From: JAKSCF01 sp028279945
GTDB lineage: Bacteria; Bacillota; Clostridia; Peptostreptococcales; JAAYPU01
DNA length: 38,881 nt
Reading direction: 5' to 3'
NCBI GenBank assembly: GCA_028279945.1
Contig: JANQMT010000021.1
Location: forward strand, 1-38,881
The notes beneath the pieces were generated by a model, which ran no database searches, had not been told where the DNA came from, and saw only the letters and a list, made by a program, of their open reading frames with translations. Numbering within the stretch: the first letter of the stretch is position 1; each line of letters begins with the position of its first letter. A program made the position numbers and the translations under genes. Positions 8,330-17,191 of the stretch are shown here, piece after piece.

Positions 8330-9044
8330 AATTTATGTTGTAGGAATAGGCCCCGGAAGCAGGGGGCATATCACACCTTCAGCGGTTGAAGCTATCCGTA
8401 GGTGTAGTGTGATTGTTGGCTATAAGACTTATTTGCCTTTTATTCAAAGTTTGACAAGAGGCAAAAAGGTTTTGGCTACAGGCATGAAACAAGAAATTGA
8501 GAGATGCAAGACGGCTATTGAGCATGCTGCTATTGGGCATAATGTATGTGTTGTCAGTGGTGGAGATGCAGGTGTATATGGTATGGCGGGATTGATACAT
8601 GAATTGGTAGAAGATGATATGGAAGTGGAAATAGTACCTGGAGTGACTGCTGCCAATGCGGCTGCAGCATGTTTAGGAGCACCGCTTATGCATGATTATG
8701 TGGTCATCAGTCTTAGTGATTTAATGACAGATTGGCGTCTCATTAAAAAGAGACTGGCTTATGCAGGTCAAGGAGATTTTGTCGTGGTTTTATATAATCC
8801 TAAAAGTATGGGCAGACCCACACATATTCAGACAGCAAGAGAAATACTTCTCAATTTTAAAAGAAAAAATACACCTGTAGGTATTGTAAGACATGCTACA
8901 AGAGAAAAAGAAACCATCTTTATCACTAATTTGACGGATATGCCAATTGAAGAAATTGATATGTCTTCTGTTGTGATTGTTGGAAATTCTAATACGTATG
9001 TAAAGAATGGTAAGATCATTACGCCTAGAGGATATCAAATATGA
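8322..9044 (+). CDS. cbiH: Cobalt-precorrin-3B (C17)-methyltransferase
   Basis: Methylates C17 and drives ring contraction to cobalt-precorrin-4. The ATG has GGGAGG upstream. The product shows the tetrapyrrole methylase opening IYVVGIGPGS, the middle loop VVSGGDAGVYGMAG, and VEIVPGVTAANAAAA. The segment YNPKSMGRPTHIQTA is characteristic of the CbiH/CobJ branch. Length 240 residues is the short, unfused form. Its stop overlaps the cbiJ start in an ATGA arrangement. Confidence 0.96.
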   Translation: MGKIYVVGIGPGSRGHITPSAVEAIRRCSVIVGYKTYLPFIQSLTRGKKVLATGMKQEIERCKTAIEHAAIGHNVCVVSGGDAGVYGMAGLIHELVEDDMEVEIVPGVTAANAAAACLGAPLMHDYVVISLSDLMTDWRLIKKRLAYAGQGDFVVVLYNPKSMGRPTHIQTAREILLNFKRKNTPVGIVRHATREKETIFITNLTDMPIEEIDMSSVVIVGNSNTYVKNGKIITPRGYQI

Positions 9045-9790
9045 TAGCTGTTTTTTCCGGAACAAAAGATGGCCGGCTTCTGATTGATCAAATGGTGGAT
9101 CAGGGATTTAATGTAATGGCATTTACAGCAACTGAGTATGGCGAGCAATTAATTGAAAAAAGAGAAAATCTGACTGCCCATTGGGGAAAACTGAATGAAA
9201 CACAAATGAAAAAACTGTTGATAGATTACCCTATTTCATGTGTCGTAGATGCGACGCATCCCTATGCAGAAAATGCATCTAAAACCATTATAAAAAGTGC
9301 TCAAGATTGTGGTATCAATTATTTTAGATATGAAAGAAAAGTCTATGAAGACACAAGCCTCATAGGATTTGATAATTATGATTCAATCATTCATTATTTG
9401 GCTAGGACACAGGGGAATATTTTATTGACCATAGGCAGTAATCATATTGAAATCTTTATTAAAAAACTTAGTATCGAAAGATTATATTTTAGGGTGCTTC
9501 CTACCTCTAACATTCTCAAGAAATGTGAAGATTTAGGTATACGTCCAATGCAATTAATAGCTATTCAGGGCCCTTTCACCAAAGCCATGAATAGTGCCAT
9601 ATATGAAGCATATGATATTCAATATGTTGTGACCAAAAATAGTGGACAAGAGGGCGGTGTCAACGAAAAGATAGAAGCGGCTAAAGAAAAAGGTATTAAA
9701 GTCTTAATCCTTAATCGTCCTAAACTCGCCTACCCAAATGTGTTTAATGATATGAATCAATTAATAGATGCGTTAAAGGAGAGGTGCTAA
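9041..9790 (+). CDS. cbiJ: Cobalt-precorrin-6A reductase
   Basis: Reduces cobalt-precorrin-6A to 6B with a nicotinamide cofactor. The N-terminus IAVFSGTKDGRLL and the segment CVVDATHPYAENASKTI are the two best family landmarks (CbiJ/CobK). The middle part contains ILLTIGSNHIEIF, the C-terminal part AIQGPFTKAMN and VTKNSGQEGGVNEKIEAA, all usual for this enzyme. Length of 249 residues is normal. The start ATG overlaps the cbiH stop and the stop abuts the cbiP start directly. Confidence 0.94.
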   Translation: MIAVFSGTKDGRLLIDQMVDQGFNVMAFTATEYGEQLIEKRENLTAHWGKLNETQMKKLLIDYPISCVVDATHPYAENASKTIIKSAQDCGINYFRYERKVYEDTSLIGFDNYDSIIHYLARTQGNILLTIGSNHIEIFIKKLSIERLYFRVLPTSNILKKCEDLGIRPMQLIAIQGPFTKAMNSAIYEAYDIQYVVTKNSGQEGGVNEKIEAAKEKGIKVLILNRPKLAYPNVFNDMNQLIDALKERC

Positions 9791-11281
9791 ATGGCAAAGT
9801 GTATTATGGTACAAGGAACCGGATCCACCGTTGGAAAGAGCATCATGACAGCGGGAATATGCCGTGTGTTAAAACAAGATGGTTATCGTGTAGCGCCTTT
9901 TAAAGCTCAAAACATGGCGCTAAACTCGTATGTCACAAAGGACGGAAAAGAAATGTCCCGTTCGCAAGTTGTACAATCGGAAGCAGCTATGATAGAGCCT
10001 ATGATAGAGATGAATCCTATTTTATTAAAGCCCACCAGTGAAATGGGTTCACAGGTCATTCTAAATGGAAAAGTTTATGGCAACATTTCAGCGTATAAAT
10101 ATCATAATGTGAAATCCATCTTTAGACAAAGCATTAAAGAAGCCTATGATAAACTCAGCCGTCAATTTGATGTTATTGTTATTGAAGGTGCAGGGAGTCC
10201 TGCTGAAATAAATCTAAAAAAGGATGATTTGGCTAATATGGGTATAGCAGAGCTTGTGGATGCCCCTGTAGTATTGGTAGGCGACATTGACAAAGGCGGT
10301 GTTTTTGCTTCTATATATGGTACAGTAATGCTTTTAGAGGACAGTGAAAGAGAAAGAATTAAAGGATATATCATCAATAAATTCAGAGGCAATCTAGATA
10401 TATTAAAGCCAGGTATTGAAATGTTCGGGCAAAAAATGGACGTGCCATGTTTAGGTGTTGTACCTTTTAAGCAACTCAATATTGATGAAGAGGATAGCGT
10501 TACGACAAGATTTGAGGCTGCTAAAAGAGCGGGTATTAATATTGGTGTTATTCGATTACCCTACATGTCAAACTTTACGGATTTTACGGTATTTGATATG
10601 GAACAGGAGGTTAGTGTCCAATATATCACTTCCCCCCATGACTGTTCTGAACTGGATATTTTAGTTATTCCCGGAAGCAAAAATACCATAAAAGATATGG
10701 TCTATCTTCATGAATCAGGAATGGCCAAAGCAATATACAAAGAGCATAAAGAAGGTATTCCTATTATAGGTATATGCGGCGGATATCAGATATTAGGACA
10801 AGAATTAACGGACCCTAAAGGAATAGAATCCAGCTTGAATCAAACCAATGGATTGGGACTGCTGGATATCAGAACGACTATCCATGAACATAAAATGACA
10901 ACACAAATTAGTGGCACTCTCCAATGTCATTTACCATTTGTACCCGATTTGAATGAATTTATTGTGACAGGATATGAGATACATATGGGAGATAGTGAAA
11001 TCATTAATGGCACAACTCGACCGGCTGTTATACTGGAAGATGGTCGTTTAGGCGGTGCTGTAAATAAAGATGGAATGGTTTTTGGCACTTATTTACACGG
11101 AATATTTGATAATGATCACTTTAGAAATGCACTGCTGAACCATATTAGAAAAACAAAAGGGCTGAAGCAGCTAGAGAAGGTAACCTATAAAGAATATAAA
11201 GAAGAACAATATAATGAATTGGCTCAGTTAGTCAGAAATAATTTAGACTTTAATCATATTAAGAGGATCATAGGGCTATAA
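9791..11281 (+). CDS. cbiP: Cobyric acid synthase, glutamine-hydrolysing
   Basis: Amidates the b, d, e and g carboxyls of adenosylcobyrinic acid a,c-diamide, using glutamine and ATP. The 496-residue protein has an N-terminal dethiobiotin-synthetase-like ATPase domain with the P-loop variant GTGSTVGKS (9-17) and FKAQNMALNSYVT, followed by a class I glutaminase domain with nucleophile Cys329 in GICGGYQILG and partner His436 in TYLHGIFDN. No key residue is missing. The start ATG follows the cbiJ stop with no gap; AGGAGAGGTG is the RBS. Also called cobQ in aerobic nomenclature. Confidence 0.97.
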   Translation: MAKCIMVQGTGSTVGKSIMTAGICRVLKQDGYRVAPFKAQNMALNSYVTKDGKEMSRSQVVQSEAAMIEPMIEMNPILLKPTSEMGSQVILNGKVYGNISAYKYHNVKSIFRQSIKEAYDKLSRQFDVIVIEGAGSPAEINLKKDDLANMGIAELVDAPVVLVGDIDKGGVFASIYGTVMLLEDSERERIKGYIINKFRGNLDILKPGIEMFGQKMDVPCLGVVPFKQLNIDEEDSVTTRFEAAKRAGINIGVIRLPYMSNFTDFTVFDMEQEVSVQYITSPHDCSELDILVIPGSKNTIKDMVYLHESGMAKAIYKEHKEGIPIIGICGGYQILGQELTDPKGIESSLNQTNGLGLLDIRTTIHEHKMTTQISGTLQCHLPFVPDLNEFIVTGYEIHMGDSEIINGTTRPAVILEDGRLGGAVNKDGMVFGTYLHGIFDNDHFRNALLNHIRKTKGLKQLEKVTYKEYKEEQYNELAQLVRNNLDFNHIKRIIGL

Positions 11282-11283
11282 GC

Positions 11284-12243
11284 ATGGATAAGGATATATT
11301 GATTCTCCTGGCTTCCGTATGGTTGGATATCTGCTTAGGAGATCCTCCTTTCATACCCCACCCTGTTGTTTTCATCGGAAAAACCATTAGCTTTATAGAG
11401 AAGGCAGTTCGAAGAACCGGAATACCTTTAAGATTGGCAGGATTCCTTCTATGGATAGCTACTATTATGGTTGTTGAAATGGTGATAACAGGCATATTGT
11501 TTGTATCATCCTATATTCATTCCTTTGTGTATACTGGGGTAACCATTTATCTGATTTATACGGCCCTAGCCGCTAAGTGCTTAGCATGTGAAACATTAAA
11601 AGTGTATAAGGCTTTAAAAGAAAATGATTTATCAAAAGCAAGGCATCAACTTTCCTATTTAGTAGGAAGAGATACATCTGGCCTTGATGCATCACAAATT
11701 ACGAGAGCAGCTGTGGAAACCACTGCAGAGAATACGATAGACGGCGTTTTAGCACCATTATTTTTTCTAACCATAGGATTCTATATTGGGATTCCTGTAC
11801 AACTGATTTTTTTATATAAAACGGTTAACACTTTGGACTCTATGGTAGGGTATCAGCAGGAGCCTTATAAAGAGATTGGATTTGCATCTGCTAAAATTGA
11901 TGATGGGGCTAACTATCTGCCTGCAAGAATGGGGGCGTTGATGATGCTGGCAGGAGGATACTTGACAGGCTATGATATAAAAAATGGTTGGAAAGTATTA
12001 AAAAGAGATTGCAGAAAACATAAAAGTCCTAATTGTGGGTTCCCCGAATCGGCAGTAGCCGGACTTTTAGGCATTCAAATTGGTGGAACCAATACTTACT
12101 TTGGAGAAGTGGTTTACAAGCCCGCTATTGGGGACGCCATAAATCATTTAAAACCTGAACACATTAAAGAAGCTATTAAGATTATGTATGTATCTTTTGG
12201 ATTGACGACCATGATAATAGGTATGATGATGTGGCTATTATAG
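11284..12243 (+). CDS. cbiB: Adenosylcobinamide-phosphate synthase (membrane protein)
   Basis: Joins adenosylcobyric acid to (R)-1-amino-2-propanol phosphate, the product of CobD. The 319-residue protein has several hydrophobic helices and the conserved family opening WLDICLGDPPFIPHPVVFIGK. Further landmarks are GRDTSGLDASQITRAAVET, AENTIDGVLAPLFF, and NCGFPESAVAGLLGIQIGG, all split here for description and all in the right order. Two bases separate it from cbiP. It closes the first tight run; a gap of 79 bases with a promoter-like sequence follows. Confidence 0.95.
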   Translation: MDKDILILLASVWLDICLGDPPFIPHPVVFIGKTISFIEKAVRRTGIPLRLAGFLLWIATIMVVEMVITGILFVSSYIHSFVYTGVTIYLIYTALAAKCLACETLKVYKALKENDLSKARHQLSYLVGRDTSGLDASQITRAAVETTAENTIDGVLAPLFFLTIGFYIGIPVQLIFLYKTVNTLDSMVGYQQEPYKEIGFASAKIDDGANYLPARMGALMMLAGGYLTGYDIKNGWKVLKRDCRKHKSPNCGFPESAVAGLLGIQIGGTNTYFGEVVYKPAIGDAINHLKPEHIKEAIKIMYVSFGLTTMIIGMMMWLL

Positions 12244-12253
12244 CTTATATTTT

Positions 12254-12280
12254 TTGATATGATGGTATAATAAGTATAAT
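12254..12280 (+). promoter_or_regulatory. Possible sigma-A promoter inside the cobalamin locus
   Basis: TTGATA at 12254-12259 and TATAAT at 12275-12280 are separated by 15 bases, a little short of the 17 optimum, so this is a candidate internal promoter. It would let the small membrane protein and the nucleotide-loop genes (cobD, cobU, cobS, cobC, cbiA) be expressed separately from the corrin-ring genes. A second TATAAT lies at 12266-12271. Inference from consensus only. Confidence 0.4.
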
Positions 12281-12322
12281 CGGGGTTAAACAATTAAATC
12301 TTACTATAAGGGAGATGGTATT

Positions 12323-12637
12323 ATGGAACCTGGCGTTTGGATAGCCATTTATCTTCCCATTTTTGTATTATTTTTTGTGATTCTACCATCACAGAAAAGA
12401 ACGATTCTATTTAAGAAAAAAAGAAAAAGAAGAGGTGTAGTCATGTCAAATGAATTAATTAAGAGTTGTATAGGTAAAATATGCAACATTTCAACTGGTT
12501 CATTGGGTTCTAACTTTACTAAAGTAAAGATTATTGAAGTGGTGGATAATTGGATAAAGGTTGAGGGAAAAGGCAAAGTTGATCTGATTAATACAGATTT
12601 TATTCAAAACATAAAAATACTTTCAAGTGAAAAATAA
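12323..12637 (+). CDS. Small membrane-anchored protein, DUF6897-like
   Basis: I recognise no enzyme. The 104-residue product has one N-terminal hydrophobic helix (residues about 6-22), a very basic stretch rich in Lys and Arg (25-37) that would stay in the cytoplasm, and a C-terminal domain from about 41, SNELIKSCIGKICNIST...DNWIKVE...NTDFIQNIKI, resembling small clostridial proteins annotated as DUF6897. A second good start lies inside: ATG at 12443 with AGAGGTG five bases upstream, which would give a soluble 64-residue form consisting only of that domain. The full-length start also has GGGAGATGG. Its place between cbiB and cobD is unexplained. Confidence 0.7.
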   Translation: MEPGVWIAIYLPIFVLFFVILPSQKRTILFKKKRKRRGVVMSNELIKSCIGKICNISTGSLGSNFTKVKIIEVVDNWIKVEGKGKVDLINTDFIQNIKILSSEK

Positions 12638-12660
12638 AGCTAAAGGATTATAAGTGTGAT

Positions 12661-13704
12661 ATGAATAAACATGGTGGATATTTTGGAAATAAAAAAGAAG
12701 TCATTGATTTCAGCATTAATATTAACCCAATTGGAATTTCAAATGAAGTAAAGAATGTGATAGTAAAATCATTGGATCATATAGGGCGCTATCCGGAAAT
12801 AGATGGTATGACAGCTAAAAAGAGTATTGCAGAATACGAAGCAGCTCATGTTGACCATTTGATATTAGGAAATGGTGCCGCAGAGTTAATTTACCTATAT
12901 GCCAGGGCATTGAAGCCAAAGAAAGTACTCATTATTCAGCCTACATTTAATGAATACAAGAGGGCTTTTAAAGTTGTTGGGTCTGAGATTTATGAATGCA
13001 TTATGGATAAAGCAAATGATTTTTTGATGGATACCCATAAAATTATAGATGCTATTAAAGAAATTAAGCCGGATGTCTTAGTGTTCTGTAATCCCAATAA
13101 TCCAACGGGAAGATACACTAGTAGACAAGACTTTCAGCCTATTGTTGAAGCATTGGATGAAACTAACGCTTCAATATTTATAGATGAGTCTTTTATTGAT
13201 TTCGCAGGATTGCCTTCATACAAATCATACATTGAAAATCAGTCTGTTTTTATATTGCGTTCTATGACCAAATACTTTGCAGTACCCGGGATGCGATTAG
13301 GTTACGGAATTGGAAATAAGACCATCATAAGAAAAATGGAGGCTATAAAAGAACCTTGGACGTTAAACTGTTTTGCCTTAAATTCGGTGGATGCATTAAT
13401 CCATGATAAAGAGTATATGCTAAGAACAAAGCAATGGTTTGAAACTGAAAAAAAGTGGATGTATAAGAGTCTAAAGAAGATCAAAAACTTGCATGTTATT
13501 GAAAGTCATACTAATTTTTTTCTATGCCAACTATTAAACCATACAAGTAAAGCAATACAAGAGAAAATACTACAAGAGGATATATATATCAGAACATGTG
13601 AAGATTTTACCGGATTGGATGATACTTATATTCGTCTGGCTGTAAAAGAAAGAGAAGATAATGTAAAGCTTATTCCATGCCTTAAATATGCTTTAATGAT
13701 ATAG
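12661..13704 (+). CDS. cobD: L-threonine-O-3-phosphate decarboxylase
   Basis: A PLP-dependent class I/II aminotransferase-fold enzyme that makes (R)-1-amino-2-propanol phosphate, the linker used by CbiB. N-terminal HGGYFG and DFSININPIG are typical of CobD, as are FCNPNNPTGRY and FIDESFIDF. The PLP-binding lysine is Lys204 in SMTKYFAVPGMRLGYG. Histidinol-phosphate aminotransferase (HisC) has the same fold, but the HGG opening and the setting decide for CobD. The nearest Shine-Dalgarno, AAAGGA, is rather far upstream of the ATG, so translation may be weak. It is 347 residues, without the C-terminal zinc-finger extension or CbiZ-type fusions seen in some anaerobes. Confidence 0.92.
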   Translation: MNKHGGYFGNKKEVIDFSININPIGISNEVKNVIVKSLDHIGRYPEIDGMTAKKSIAEYEAAHVDHLILGNGAAELIYLYARALKPKKVLIIQPTFNEYKRAFKVVGSEIYECIMDKANDFLMDTHKIIDAIKEIKPDVLVFCNPNNPTGRYTSRQDFQPIVEALDETNASIFIDESFIDFAGLPSYKSYIENQSVFILRSMTKYFAVPGMRLGYGIGNKTIIRKMEAIKEPWTLNCFALNSVDALIHDKEYMLRTKQWFETEKKWMYKSLKKIKNLHVIESHTNFFLCQLLNHTSKAIQEKILQEDIYIRTCEDFTGLDDTYIRLAVKEREDNVKLIPCLKYALMI

Positions 13705-13762
13705 AGGTTTGGGATTGTTGGCTTGCAATCATTGATAAGGGTTTTACTCATTAGGAGAAAAA

Positions 13763-13786
13763 ATGTTTATATTATTGAGAGGTTAA
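13763..13786 (+). other. Seven-codon mini-ORF in front of cobU
   Basis: ATG at 13763 is preceded by TTAGGAGAAAAA, a good Shine-Dalgarno, and reads Met-Phe-Ile-Leu-Leu-Arg-Gly before a TAA at 13784-13786. The cobU start lies three bases after that stop, and the cobU RBS GAGAGG is within the mini-ORF. Translation of it could therefore couple or modulate cobU initiation. It may also be chance; nothing else supports it. Confidence 0.25.
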
Positions 13787-13788
13787 CA

Positions 13789-14349
13789 ATGAAAAAAACG
13801 ATACTGATTACAGGCGGCGCAAGAAGCGGGAAAAGTTCTTTTGCTGAAGAAATGGCCGGAGATATGGGAACAGAAGTTTTATATATTGCTACAGCCATTC
13901 CCTTTGATGATGAAATGAAGGATAGAATAAAAAAGCACCGGGAACAAAGACCGAAGCATTGGAAAACGGTTGAAATGTATTCTGATTTTAATCGATTATT
14001 AAGTCTAAATGCATTCCATTCATCAGACTGTTTACTACTGGATTGTGTGACAATTATGGTTACAAATCTCATGATGGCATCGGAAGAAGATTTCGACCAA
14101 TGTGCTCAACAGATAATTGATGATGTAGAAGGTGGTATACATCATGAAATAAAGAAGCTCATTAACCTTTGCGAAAAGAATCATAAAAAGCTTATACTGG
14201 TTACAAATGAACTGGGCATGGGAGTAGTACCTGCTAATCGGTTTAGCAGAATCTTTAGAGATATAGCCGGAAGGATCAATCAATATGCCGCAAAAAAAGC
14301 AGATGAAGTATATCTAACTGTATCGGGTATTCCCATGAAGTTGAAATAG
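13789..14349 (+). CDS. cobU: Adenosylcobinamide kinase / adenosylcobinamide-phosphate guanylyltransferase
   Basis: Bifunctional enzyme that phosphorylates adenosylcobinamide and then attaches GMP, activating it for nucleotide-loop attachment. The P-loop GGARSGKS is at residues 9-16. The histidine that carries GMP in Salmonella CobU corresponds to His50 in KKHREQRPKHW. NELGMGVVP and the C-terminal GRINQYAAKKADEVYLTVSGIP complete the family pattern. The ATG at 13789 has GAGAGG six bases upstream; longer in-frame extensions back to a TTG at 13723 have no family support. The product is 186 residues, the usual size. Confidence 0.95.
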   Translation: MKKTILITGGARSGKSSFAEEMAGDMGTEVLYIATAIPFDDEMKDRIKKHREQRPKHWKTVEMYSDFNRLLSLNAFHSSDCLLLDCVTIMVTNLMMASEEDFDQCAQQIIDDVEGGIHHEIKKLINLCEKNHKKLILVTNELGMGVVPANRFSRIFRDIAGRINQYAAKKADEVYLTVSGIPMKLK

Positions 14350-14362
14350 GAGATCAATTATA

Positions 14363-15088
14363 ATGAAGAGTTTGCTAATAGTGCTAACGTTTTTAACCAG
14401 ACTGCCCATAAAATATCCTTATGAATTTTCAAAAGAATTATATATAAAAGGGATAAAATACTTTCCTTTAGTGGGTTTGGTAATAGGCGGATTGCTGTAT
14501 AGCGGAGCATTGTTTGAGCCCTATATAGATAGGCCCGTACTGAGTCTTTTATTACTGTTGTTTTATCTATGGATCACCGGTGGGCTGCATTTGGATGGGA
14601 CAGCTGATACCTGTGATGGTATTTTTAGCGGGCGAGAACGGTCAAGGATGTTAGAAATAATGAGTGATAGCAGAATCGGTACATTTGGCGTGATATCTCT
14701 CATAATGGTATTGGGAGCTTATCTTGTTTTGTTTTCATATGTAAATTTGACAGCCATTCTTGTTTTTCCGGTTGTGGGAAAATCAAGTGCAATTGTATCC
14801 GCTTTTAATAATCCCTATGCTAAAAAAGAGGGGATGGGTAAAGACTTTGTTCAAGGATGCCAATTAGGACAGTTAATAATTGCTATAATATTTCCCCTTG
14901 TTATTACCTTGATATTACAAGATCATCACATGTTGATGAGCGTATTAATCTGCTTTATAATAGTACGGATCATTACTGCACATATTAGAAATCGATTAAA
15001 TGGTATTACCGGTGACACCGTTGGATTTATAATGGAAATCAGCCAAGTTATTTTTTTGCTTCTGGTATATCTGATAAGTTTTTTTTAA
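14363..15088 (+). CDS. cobS: Adenosylcobinamide-GDP ribazoletransferase (cobalamin synthase)
   Basis: Integral membrane enzyme that joins adenosylcobinamide-GDP to alpha-ribazole (phosphate), producing adenosylcobalamin (phosphate). Several long hydrophobic segments run through its 241 residues. The key acidic motif GGLHLDGTADTCDG is at 73-86 and is followed by IFSGRERSRMLEIMSDSRIGTFG, the metal- and substrate-binding region of the family, and later by NRLNGITGDTVG. Start ATG with AGGAG about ten bases upstream. It is 13 bases after cobU. Confidence 0.95.
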   Translation: MKSLLIVLTFLTRLPIKYPYEFSKELYIKGIKYFPLVGLVIGGLLYSGALFEPYIDRPVLSLLLLLFYLWITGGLHLDGTADTCDGIFSGRERSRMLEIMSDSRIGTFGVISLIMVLGAYLVLFSYVNLTAILVFPVVGKSSAIVSAFNNPYAKKEGMGKDFVQGCQLGQLIIAIIFPLVITLILQDHHMLMSVLICFIIVRIITAHIRNRLNGITGDTVGFIMEISQVIFLLLVYLISFF

Positions 15089-15145
15089 TGAAATTTGCTT
15101 AATCAACAAACTCTATTTTAGAAAAAAATGAAAGAGGGATTGAAT

Positions 15146-15748
15146 ATGAAATGTATCATGGTACGGCATGCTGAGACGAAAGCGAATGCAGATAAGAAAA
15201 TTTATGGATGGACAGAATCTGAATATAGTTTGCTTGGTGAAAAGCAGGTAGAAAAGCTTGTTGAATATTTAGTGCTTCAAAATATAGACAAAATCTATGC
15301 CAGTCCGTTAAGAAGAGCTTTAACAATAGCTGAAAGAGTTGGTAAGGAAAAAGGAATCCATATTATTAAAGATGATCGTTTAAAAGAAATGAATTTTGGG
15401 ATTCTTGAAGATATGACTTATAAAGAGGCAAAGGCTAAATATAAAGATCACTACGATTCATTTATGAAGGATTTTGAAAACTATGTTATTCCAAATGGGG
15501 AAAGCTTTGCACAAGTGCACATAAGAGCTAAAGCGTTTATCGACAGCATAGAGGAGACCGATGAATGCCTTTTAATGGTTGCGCATGGCGGTGTTGTACG
15601 AAGCTTAATGCTACATCTATTAGATTTAAATTTTAAAGATACTTGGCACTTTGAAGTGCCGCCGGCGACGATTATTGAAATAGATTATGATAAAGGTTTT
15701 GGCAAATTAAAGCAATTCATTCCTATTGGGGATCAGGTGAAGCTATGA
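15146..15748 (+). CDS. cobC: Alpha-ribazole phosphatase, histidine phosphatase family
   Basis: A phosphoglycerate-mutase-fold phosphatase that removes the phosphate from alpha-ribazole 5'-phosphate or from adenosylcobalamin phosphate. The phospho-accepting histidine is His8 in MVRHAETKAN, with the later MVAHGGVVRS as the second catalytic His block and Arg residues in SPLRRALTIAE. I start at the ATG at 15146, which has AGAGGG seven bases upstream and places the first strand directly at the N-terminus; an in-frame ATG at 15128 lies upstream. Other histidine phosphatases look alike, so the specific role rests on its position between cobS and cbiA. Confidence 0.88.
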   Translation: MKCIMVRHAETKANADKKIYGWTESEYSLLGEKQVEKLVEYLVLQNIDKIYASPLRRALTIAERVGKEKGIHIIKDDRLKEMNFGILEDMTYKEAKAKYKDHYDSFMKDFENYVIPNGESFAQVHIRAKAFIDSIEETDECLLMVAHGGVVRSLMLHLLDLNFKDTWHFEVPPATIIEIDYDKGFGKLKQFIPIGDQVKL

Positions 15749-17112
15749 AAGGGATCATGATTGCCGGAACCTCTAGTGGTGTAGGAAAAACCACCATAAC
15801 ATCTGGTATTATGGCAGCTTTGACTAAAAGGAAAATAAGAGTTGCGCCTTTTAAAACAGGGCCGGATTATATTGATCCGGCATTTCATCAATTCGTCACT
15901 GGCAATACATCCTATAATCTGGATTCATGGTTGTTAGATGAAAATGTTATCAGGTATTTGTACAAGAAAAATGCTGAGCATAAAGATATAGCCATTATTG
16001 AAGGTGTTATGGGATTATATGATGGTTTGGGAAAGGAGATAAGAGGAAGCTCTGCTCATTTATCTCAAATACTAAAAGTGCCGGTCATACTGGTCATTGA
16101 TGGGAGAGGCATGTCTACAAGTGCAGCAGCCCTGGTTCACGGGTATCAAAATTTTAATAAGGATACGCATATTAATGGTGTCCTGATTAATAATATTTCC
16201 TCTAAAAAACATTTTGATCTTTTAAAAGATATTATCTATAAATACACAGGAATCCCCAGTATCGGCTATCTGCCGACTAATAAACAAGTATCTATAAAGA
16301 GCAGGCATCTTGGTCTGGTGCAAGCAGAAGAAATTGAAGACTTAAGAGAAAAAATATACGAACTGTCTAATATGGTCAGCCAATATATTGATTTAGATTA
16401 TTTTTTAGAAGTTGCAGAAGCAGAAAGTAATGCGTCAATAGAGCTCTCAGAAAATCCTGCAAAGCCATATAAAGATTCAGCAATGGGCTTAAAAATAGGC
16501 GTTGCTAGAGATAAAGCCTTCTCATTTTATTATCAAGATAATCTGAATTTATTAACAGAATTAGGGGCGGAACTCATCTCTTTCAGTCCACTGTATGATC
16601 GTCACATCCCCGAAGTAGATGCATTGTATTTTGGTGGTGGTTATCCGGAGGTATTTGCTGAGGAACTGGAAAATAATGTTGAGTTTAGGAGTGCTTTAAG
16701 ACAGAAGCTTGAGGAAGGATTACCTGCCTACGCAGAATGCGGCGGACTCATGTATCTGACTGAGTCTATTACCGCTTTGAATAACCAGCAATATGAGATG
16801 GTAGGGTTCCTGCCGGCAAAATCTCAGATGACTCAAAAACTGCAGCACTTTGGCTATGTTGATATAGAAGCATTTGAAAACCAGTATATCAAAGGCCACG
16901 AATTTCATCGTTCATTATTAACAGATAATGATAATGTAAAATATTCATATAAAGTAAAAAAAATAAGGGATAACCAATTGATAGATAAGTGGCAAGATGG
17001 ATTAATAAAAAAGAATGTTATAGGAGCATATCCTCATATTCATTTTTATAGCAATATTGATTTTTTAATTCAATTAATAAAAAAATGTCAAAAGATCAAA
17101 GTTGTAACCTAA
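15745..17112 (+). CDS. cbiA: Cobyrinic acid a,c-diamide synthase
   Basis: Amidates the a and c acetate side chains of cobyrinic acid, using glutamine and ATP. The ATPase domain begins GTSSGVGKTT (8-17) with FKTGPDYIDPAFH soon after. The glutaminase domain carries the nucleophile Cys332 in YAECGGLMYL, and YPHIHFYSN near the C-terminus supplies the catalytic histidine. At 455 residues it is of usual length. Its ATG overlaps the cobC stop (ATGA). Its reaction comes before CbiP in the pathway, yet it is the last gene of the locus; a terminator lies 80 bases downstream. Confidence 0.96.
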   Translation: MKGIMIAGTSSGVGKTTITSGIMAALTKRKIRVAPFKTGPDYIDPAFHQFVTGNTSYNLDSWLLDENVIRYLYKKNAEHKDIAIIEGVMGLYDGLGKEIRGSSAHLSQILKVPVILVIDGRGMSTSAAALVHGYQNFNKDTHINGVLINNISSKKHFDLLKDIIYKYTGIPSIGYLPTNKQVSIKSRHLGLVQAEEIEDLREKIYELSNMVSQYIDLDYFLEVAEAESNASIELSENPAKPYKDSAMGLKIGVARDKAFSFYYQDNLNLLTELGAELISFSPLYDRHIPEVDALYFGGGYPEVFAEELENNVEFRSALRQKLEEGLPAYAECGGLMYLTESITALNNQQYEMVGFLPAKSQMTQKLQHFGYVDIEAFENQYIKGHEFHRSLLTDNDNVKYSYKVKKIRDNQLIDKWQDGLIKKNVIGAYPHIHFYSNIDFLIQLIKKCQKIKVVT

Positions 17113-17191
17113 TTTACTGTTTCCTGTCACCTGAAAATGGAGTGTAATTATACTTATCTATCAACAAAAGCATTCCAACATAGTACTACGC

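Noticed and set aside
10455..10664. Second plus-strand frame inside cbiP
   Set aside because: Out of frame within a well-conserved gene, no RBS and no motif.
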